Source: Thunnus maccoyii (taxonomy: Eukaryota; Chordata; Actinopteri; Scombriformes; Scombridae). Taken from it: a DNA stretch of 64,000 nt. Positions 56,437 through 64,000 of the stretch are shown piece after piece (within the stretch, counting starts at the first letter, position 1; each line of letters opens with the position of its first letter). The position numbers were made by a program, and so were the translations under genes. Under the pieces are notes generated by a model that saw nothing but the letters and a program-made list of their open reading frames with translations, made no database searches and had not been told where the DNA came from. The DNA lies in NCBI RefSeq assembly GCF_910596095.1, contig NC_056535.1, forward strand, positions 3,567,001 through 3,631,000, given 5' to 3'.

Positions 56437-56599
56437 ACTTTGTTATTGTGGATAAATGTCTCCTCCATACAGGTAATTTTACCTTCATTTACTACAAAAA
56501 TGTACATTTTACACAATCTTAATGATAATATTGGCTGTGGTACATTTATTAAACATATTATTTATTTGATTCTGTTTCATATCAGTCCATTTCTTAAGA

Positions 56600-56945
56600 T
56601 GTGTCAAAATATACCTACTCTGCAGTGGAAGTACATTTATTCAAGTACTGTACTTAATTATAATTTTCAGTTACTTGTACTTAACTTGAGTATTTCAACT
56701 TTATAGTACTTTATTATTGTACTGTGCTACATGTCGGGGGGGGAATATGAGTTGTTATGAGTTCCACCAAAGAGACATTTCCCCTCTAAACTTCTCTTAA
56801 AAGACAAAGAGGTCAAATGATCAGTATTTTGATACTTTAAGTGTATGTGCTGCAGGGCATTTACTTGTAATGGAGTATTTTCATATTATTGTATTTGTAC
56901 TTTTACTTAAGTAAAGAATCTGAGTACTTCTACCACTGTAGTGTA
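56600..56945 (-). repeat. Dispersed fish repeat (TGGTGGAAGAAGTA family), second copy
   Basis: GTACTTTTACTTAAGTAAAG and GAGTACTTCTACCACTG at 56896-56938 are the reverse complement of the family seen at 20095. TGGAGTATTTTCATATT precedes them. A shorter copy follows at 58590-58765. Confidence 0.6.
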
Positions 56946-57367
56946 TAATCCAAGGACATGTTTCTACTTTCTTCTTGAAGAAACACATTTCTATTAACAC
57001 ACATTTCTGTCACGCACATTCACACATTCAAGCACACAGTGTGTGCACAACAGACAGTGGTGGGAAACAGGAGGATGACATTCAACAAAGGCTTGGATTC
57101 AAACTATGGACCTTGTTGTACATGATCAGCACCATAACCCCACGACTACCAGGACTCTTGGTAAAAAATTGTGAACCTATCCTTTAATTTATTTTGCAAA
57201 TTTTAAAATTTTAAAAGACAGAGTGAAGGACCCTGTAATTGACCATGGGTTACAGTGAAGCAGTTTCCTCACATTTAGGAAGATGTGTTGCAATAAGCCT
57301 GAACTGTCAGGAACCTTCTGGTGACCTCTGACAAATCTCTGAAGTTTTCAAACTCTTAACTTAACTC

Positions 57368-57433
<66 letters not shown>
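57368..57433. repeat. (ATT)n microsatellite
   Basis: About 22 trinucleotide units. Confidence 0.97.
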
Positions 57434-57437
<4 letters not shown>

Positions 57438-58292
57438 CACCAATTTTCATCAGTGACAGTCAGATTCCAAGTGACGACTTGCACATAAAACTAGATCATG
57501 TCCTTTAAATTTCAGGAAAAAAAAGTCTTATAGTCGATTATGAGATATAAACTCTTTTAAAGCTTGTGGCGCCATCTTGAGGCAGATTATGTCCCTAGAT
57601 TTTGCAGCGAACATAGAGCTTGCTTGTGAGCACACCTCAAAAAACTCCAAATGTGGTGTAAAACAAAGCATTACAAAAGACATTATAAAAGGTCACGTGA
57701 AATTTATGTTTTCACGTGTTGAATATATTTCCGTAAACACTATGTAAATTTTAAATGTGAAACGTACTTCAGATATGATAACTTTACACTGTTTGCTGTT
57801 TTTGTTGGTTTGTTTTATCTAAGGGGTGGAGGTGAACACGTAAGCCTACTGTATATGTTATTTATTTCTTTTATAAGAAAAGTTGACTTTGGGTTACACA
57901 TCCCAGACAAAGAATGAAAGTTTCTGTCTCCTTTAATGCAGTTTTGAGAATCTCACAGAGCCTTGTGTGCACACTTATTAATCATAAACAGATGCATAGT
58001 ATAGATGTTCACATCACAAAATGTTCGTGTAAATAAGTGGAGTAAGTAACTTCCCACACTTGATAGGTGTATTATTGCTATTTTTGTTTATGACAAAGAA
58101 GTATCCTAGTCTTACTGTTGTACCTTCACATGCTATATATGGTATGATATAATGTTATGTTTAAATGGTAAATTTCAACAACATAAATCCACGTGATGGG
58201 GCGTGTTTGCTGTAATTAACGGGGAAGACAGAACCTTTCTGTTTCATGTTGTTGTTTCAGCCCGAACGTATTTTTAGAGCAACACAAGCATC

Positions 58293-59896
58293 ATGGACGC
58301 TGAGTCGCACCGTGTTTTGGAATATTTATCAGAAGTTGAGGAGGCAGCTGAGGATGTTCTCACCTCTAAACAACAGGTAGCTGCTTATGTGGTAACGACA
58401 CGCTGTTAATAACGAGCAGAACATGGCTTTCTTTATTGTTATTTTGTTCGATAAAATCTATATTATTAAAATGGATCACTGAATTTTTTACTACAGCATT
58501 AAAATGCTCTTACATGTATTTGTTAGTGATAAAAACAAACAATAAAACATATTGTAATAATATGACACTCTGGAAGAAGTCAGTCTGCATAATGTACACT
58601 CTCAGTTTTGATACTTTAAGTACATTAGCTGATAATGCTCTTGCACTTTTACTTAAGTAACACTTTGAATTCAGGACTTTTAGTTGTAATGGAGTATTTT
58701 TAGACAACAGTATTTCTACTTTTACTTAAGTAAAGGATGTGAATACTTCTTCCACCACTGGCCCTGTGTCAAAATCTAGTTTACACACCGTTAGTACTTC
58801 AGTCTAAAATTGTGCTCACATTGTGTATTTTCCTAAATAAAGTTGTGTTTCATTAAATAACCACAAATTACCAGACATACAGAAAACCTGGGTCAGCTAG
58901 ACATGCATACACTTATACACGTGTTAAATAGAGAAATAATAACATACCACATCAATTACAGAAAAAAAAGTGAATTATGTTTTGTACTAAAATGAGTATA
59001 CTTTGAATAAATAATATGGTGTCGCTTTATTGTGAAGTATTCAAACACAGTTATTCCCCAGTGTGTGTAGAGTGGTTGGTATTGTTTGTTTATGCAAGAT
59101 TGATTTATTGTTTAAAATACAGTTAAGAGGCTTTATCAGAGTGATGTGGTGAGAGAAGGCACTCGGTGTGTTTGTGATGGACAACACTAACATATTTAAA
59201 ATACCATAAACTTAAAGATCACAGTATTACATAGATTTGTCTTCATAATATAAACCTCCAACTGTTAGATACGACTGTTGTCTATGACTCTGTGATCATG
59301 TTTTAAGTAAGTGAAGTTAATTTAATGTAACACCTTTCACAGAGCAGGTCACAAAGTGCTTCACAAGAGTAAAATTGTTTAAGAAATAAGACCATAAAAA
59401 TAGTACAATATAAGATACAATGAAAGAAACAAATAATAAAACATAAACAACAACTTACTTAAAAACACACTAAAAACAAACACTAGACACTATAAGGCAG
59501 TTTGAATAAATGAGTCTTCAGCTGTTTTAAAGGCATCAACAGAGAGTGCAGATCATGTGTCTGTTGGAAGAGTGTTCCACAGTGTTGGAGCCACCACTTC
59601 AAAAGCACCATCACCTCTTGTTTTCAGTTGAGCGTGTAGGACAACCAGTAAGCCCTGGGCAGAAGACCTAAGTGACCTACTGGTGATATAAGGACAGAGC
59701 AGGTCAGAGATGTACACAGGTGACTGACCTTGCAGGGCTTTATGTGTGAAAACCTTAAAATGAATCCTGAACCTGATGGGAAGCCAATGTAAAGATAAGA
59801 TAGGTGTGATGTGAGTCGTCTTCCTGGACCTGATCAACAGCCTTGCAGCAGCATTTTGGAACATTTGTAGACAGTCCAGGGACGACTTGCTGAGGC

Positions 59897-59978
<82 letters not shown>

Positions 59979-62537
59979 GCGTGAATAATCATCTCTAGCT
60001 CAGGTTGTGATACAACAGACCTGAGATTGGTAATGTTTCTTAAATGAAAGAAACATGAACAGGTTAACAATTGTATATGTTGATCGAAGTGCATAACCTG
60101 ATCAAATATAACAAAATATAAGGACCTCAGTCTTTAAGCATAAATCCAGACAGTTAAAAACATATATTGCTTGTTTTAATTTTTCTACATTCTGAAATGA
60201 GTAATCTAGTGTACTGTATTGTTGTGAAAGCTAATGTTCTCTGTTGATTTGTGTTGGTATTTCAGATTGTGGACCTGGACTCAAAGAGAAACAGGAACAG
60301 AGAGGCATTGAACGCACTGAAGAATGAGCTGTCAGATTCAGGTGAGTGAGCAATCATGACAGGATGCTGTAATATGGATGTTTCAGTCTGTCACTCATGG
60401 CTTAGGTTGTGAGAACAATCATTACAGTGATTTCACAGTGGAAACAACAGTGTAGTATCATGATGTGAGTCAGGTGTGGAGTTGTATATTGATTGTAGAT
60501 GTCGCTGTATGTGAAATGATACTGAAAAGTAAATTCCAGCGATTTTACACATCAATATGTGTTCCTAGGTGTTGGACAGTACTACTGCATATGTGAGAGA
60601 GAGTTCCATAAAGTCTTTTGTCACTGGAGTCAGTGTTTGTTGAGGCAGAAGACTACAAGTTAGACAATGACAAAAGTCTGGTGGTGTGAAGTTAGAAAGC
60701 AGTGAGGTTAGCAGACCTCTGTAGCTGCTCATCTCTGCTGGAGGCTAGCAGCTCCAGGCTACATTAGCTTCTACTTGCATAATACATCTGACACACAACC
60801 GTAGGTGGTTGAGTTGCATAGTGGGTAATGTAGGCACTAGGTTTTGATATGGAAGAAGAAATGTGTTAGGAGTGCAATGCTGAATTGGTGGAGAACTGTT
60901 TTAACACTGCTGTCATTTGCAGAGAAAGTGAAGGTTTGCTTTGGAAATATGTTCATCAAATTTCCCAAATCCAAGACAAGAGAGATGATTCAGAAAGGTA
61001 AAAGTGTTCATATCTAAGTACTGTATATTGCATAGATTTCCAGTATACATCTGAATATAAATTGATATGTTTTACATGTCGTGGCTGAATGTGAGGTCAT
61101 TCTAAACTCTTGTGATCTTTGTGTTTCATCTGTAGACCAGGAGCAGCTGGACAAGGAGATCAATGACCTTCGCAAAGGACTGAAAGCAAAAGTCAATCGT
61201 CTCAATGAGATGCAAGGTATGAGGAGCATTTTGACTGCAGTAGAGTTCAGTTGGTCACGCTGTCCTGTTTCCATCACAATTATGTATTTAGGTCATTTAG
61301 AGACTTTGTAGAAGTTTACAGCCTGTCATGCTGTGACTTTGCATTACTCTGTGTATAAAGACGAGTCTAAAAAAAACAACAGTTCAGCTGAAAAAATGCA
61401 AGCTGACTCAGGGACTTCTCGACTGATGTATGGACTTTTAGGGGGCAGACCTAATCAATACCTCTCTCAGGTCTGTATGTTAAACATGGAGCTGGAGCCA
61501 GGAGGCAATTAGCTTAGCATCAAGGCGGGAAACAGGGAGACACAGCTCGACTGGTTCTGTCCAGGTTCAGAAACACACCTACCAACATCTCTAAAGCTCA
61601 CAATAATAAGCAAGTTGAGCTCAATAATGTGACACTGTCATTAGTCATGTGTCCCTACAGCCTTGTGATAAGTGCTTCCTTTTTGAAAATGTTGAGGTTT
61701 TTGTTGAGTGTGTCAGAGAGGTTTTGAATCAGCTCAGTGTTGACTTGTGAGCTTGTAGTTGTGGTGTTATATTGTCCAGATGTTTCTGTTGAGCAACTGT
61801 AATCATGAGTTGATTAAACTTTATTCCGATTACAACAAAAGTTGGTGAGCTCATAGTGCAACAGGATGAATGATAAATATCGTAGCAATGACATTTGTTT
61901 TTATTATATGTCAAAAGAGATTAAACTTCCACTGATACTGGAGATGCAGATTTCACTCGTTAGATAAACTCAGGCAGGATGATCAAATAAGTGCCTCAAC
62001 AGACAGGATATTGAGATGATATCTGGAGTCTTGACCTTTGACCCTTAGTGTTTGGAGAAGAAAAACAACTGTTATCCCATATGGAATATTTCTGCAGTCT
62101 TTTTTCCTGTAACTTGTGTTTGTAGAGAAAATAGTTTTCTGATAGATCTCCGATTGAAGCTGATGTGTCGTTAAACTCCAAACATCTCCCAGTGGTTCAG
62201 TTGTTGGAAGAGGAAGTGATAAGTGAGTCCAGTCTGCATTCAGTTAGATATATATAGACTTGGAGGAATAAACAGGGAGGGGTTGCAGCTCAGTACTAAC
62301 TCCGCTGGTAAACCAGTTGTTATGCAAGTGGAAACATTTCAGCTGCTACTATTTCATGATCGATACCTCCTCAGGACAAGTCAAACTCTGAACATTCTCC
62401 CAGCAGTCTACTGTAAGGTGACCATGATGTTTGTCTTTCTGTTTCTGCTTGCAGGAAAACCAGAGCTGAGAGGCTACAATCTGTCTCCTCTGTCCACTGA
62501 TGAAGTCAAAGCTATCAACAGTCTTTTAAAGAGGTGA
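58293..62537 (+). CDS. pdrg1: p53 and DNA-damage regulated protein 1, copy 2
   Basis: Exons 58293-58376, 60266-60341, 60923-60997, 61136-61216 and 62455-62537 give 132 aa with every splice site of copy 1 preserved. Against copy 1 I count one amino-acid change (Gln6 to His) and about six silent changes across the coding exons. The region just before the start codon differs: copy 1 has about 30 bases (near 19590-19625) that are missing here. Introns keep the same L2-like LINE and other repeats. A candidate ATTAAA polyadenylation signal lies at 62919. The role is as for copy 1: a small prefoldin-like subunit of the R2TP-associated co-chaperone. Confidence 0.94.
58590..58765 (-). repeat. Dispersed fish repeat (TGGTGGAAGAAGTA family), third copy
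   Basis: Ends GAATACTTCTTCCACCACTG, complementary to the start of the family at 20095. It sits in pdrg1 copy 2 intron 1, at a place comparable to the repeat in copy 1 but in a different state of decay. Confidence 0.6.
59290..60110 (-). mobile_element. L2-like LINE 3' end in pdrg1 intron 1 (copy 2)
   Basis: Same insertion as 20390-21115, with the same LSLHWLPIRFRIHFKVFTHK and GAFEVVAPTLWNTLPTDT text. Copy 2 keeps about 85 extra bases of LINE (near 60040-60120, LRNITNLRSVVSQ-like reading) that are deleted in copy 1. Confidence 0.88.
59899..59974. repeat. (TA)n microsatellite
   Basis: About 38 TA units inside the LINE, longer than the paralogous run at 20971-21020. Confidence 0.97.
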
Positions 62538-64000
62538 CATAAAGTGCCAGCCTCTGGAGGACACAGTAAATGATCACTTTGGACAATCAACAACATGCTT
62601 GCAGTTGTATTTTCTTAACCTGAGAACAGTCAAACATTGTATTCTGAGTGTATAAAAGTACAAAAAGCAGGAAAGGAAGTTGTTCCCTCCTTCCTGTGAT
62701 TTGGTGAAGTTTCACTCCAACTAGTGATGGATGAAACTGTGTCATTTTCTGCAACAATGTTGATATCTGTATATATTGTATTGTGATATAAAGTTTCAGC
62801 ATAATCAATGTAGAAATTGTAAAGGGATAAAGTATTAAGACAGGAATGCCTTATTTTGGTTCATCAACTAAGGAAATACTTGAAAAAGAACTTCATAACA
62901 TTGATGCCAATGAATCCAATTAAACAGTCCTGATCAATGATTTACACCACTGCTCTAATGGTCTAGTTCACCCAGAGATTTTAGGATTGTTGTAAATCCA
63001 TGATAGTAGACAAATTTATATCAACTGACAGATTATGTTGTCATATTCACCACCCCAACTCCAACTCTGTTTAGCCATCTTGATAAGCTGTCTGCTTTGA
63101 AACCAGAGCCAGAGGAAACCTGCATCTGTAGAAGCCGAGTGTGAGCACAGCTACTCTGTGTGTTCAAAGCAGTGCTGATGTTATTTTGGAATCTTGTCTT
63201 CTGTGTTTAATCTTGCAGTTTTATTTTTGTTTCTTTTATTCATAGCTGGTGCTGTGGCTGCTGTGCTCTGTAGCCACTGGCCTCACCTTTGCAGCTAGCG
63301 TTCTAGTTAGCTTACTGCTAGCCACATCCACAGCAGGTGCTGTTCCAAAATAATGAGAATTATTCCAGTAATGTAATTGAACAGCACATTTTTATGGAAG
63401 CCCATTACATTCACCAAAGAAAGCAAAATTGACTGTATGTCATAATTATGACTTTGGTATTTCATGATTATGACTCACTATCTCATAATTACAAGATATC
63501 AGCTGTTAAATTGCATTCTGTGATCCATCAGATTCTGTGACCTGATGAGGAGTTTCAGCTGCAAATGTCTTTATCAAACTTTATTGAATGCTTTATATAG
63601 ATGGATGGTTGTTAGACTAACACATTCTGATATATTGGATGCATTTCAGATCCATGACTTTGTATCCATGAAGCATCTACAACTGAACGACTCTGAACAG
63701 GTCTGAGAGCTTCCTGTCCGAACAAGGACTTCAGATGTTTAGATGTTGACTTATGAATTGTTCTGCTTATTATTTTGTCTCTCTTAATGTTTCATACATA
63801 AACTCTTGTGCAGGATACTGCTGCTTTATTTCATGTTCATCAATATATCAGCCTCACATACATAACAGCATTACATCTGGACATGTGATTGATTATTCAC
63901 TCAAGGCACAGAATACTTCACAGAATGATACCATCTGAATGATACCATAATTCAGTCTTTTTACATTTGACATTTCTCATAATTACAAGATCAAGATGAC
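62538..64000. other. pdrg1 copy 2 3' UTR and duplicated downstream flank
   Basis: Aligns with 23503-25021. It has the 3' UTR, then the TAGCGTTCTAGTTAGCTTAC segment and the TCATAATTATGA repeats. No additional gene is visible. Confidence 0.7.

Larger units (their letters stand above)
56437..64000. repeat. Large segmental duplication carrying pdrg1, copy 2
   Basis: Partner of 17130-25021. Its left edge at 56437 matches 17131. 57720 onward matches 19060 onward. The match is still in progress at the window end, so the block is longer. Copy-specific insertions fill 56645-57720. Confidence 0.92.

Noticed and set aside
1-64000. tRNA, rRNA, snRNA genes or viral genes
   Set aside because: I looked for cloverleaf box motifs and for retroviral or other viral protein motifs. 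Nothing convincing was found, though a dedicated scan could not be run.

Overview
The window is nuclear DNA from a teleost fish, most likely a percomorph. It has spliced genes with GT-AG introns, dense Tc1, hAT, L2-like and L1-Tx1-like elements, long CA and TA microsatellites, and several repeat families typical of ray-finned fish. There is no operon structure, CRISPR array, prophage, or tRNA or rRNA gene that I could recognise. The reported reading frames include non-ATG starts and many frames inside introns and repeats, so coding calls rest on splice sites, phase agreement and family resemblance. LAYOUT. 1-9.9 kb: a tandem segmental duplication with a 5,931-base period. Each copy carries an L2-like LINE interrupted by a small inverted-repeat transposon, followed by a minus-strand three-exon gene. 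That gene joins the N-terminal module of fish C2H2 zinc-finger genes to a piggyBac-like C5HC2 zinc module. Copy A is followed by an internally deleted Tc1-like element. 9.9-12.8 kb: a pentanucleotide repeat, an RNase H remnant of a LINE, and an L2-like 3' end whose 5' junction is a perfect hairpin. 12.98-15.82 kb (+): a four-exon FAM217 family gene, most like FAM217B. 17.1-25.0 kb: the first copy of a large duplicated block carrying an intact five-exon pdrg1; the second copy is at 56.4-64.0 kb, also with intact pdrg1, and runs off the window. 28.1-33.2 kb (-): a decayed L1-Tx1-like LINE whose catalytic reverse-transcriptase core is deleted and whose ORF1 holds an intron-exon-intron cassette that looks like a host gene. 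34.9-38 kb and 46.75-48 kb: three paralogous copies of a small unrecognised minus-strand spliced gene, made by one tandem duplication and one 3-kb duplication. 39.97-43.62 kb (-): a nearly full-length L2-like LINE with recognisable endonuclease and reverse transcriptase but broken frames. 50-57 kb: Tc1 and hAT fragments, a fold-back MITE and microsatellites. The host genes that look functional are the two zinc-module genes, the FAM217 gene and the two pdrg1 copies. They do not form a pathway; the shared theme is repeated local duplication in a transposon-rich region, with several breakpoints inside L2-like LINE sequence. The items most worth following are the zinc-module gene pair, the host-like exons inside the L1 ORF1, the small three-copy gene family, and three perfect hairpins that look like products of template switching.
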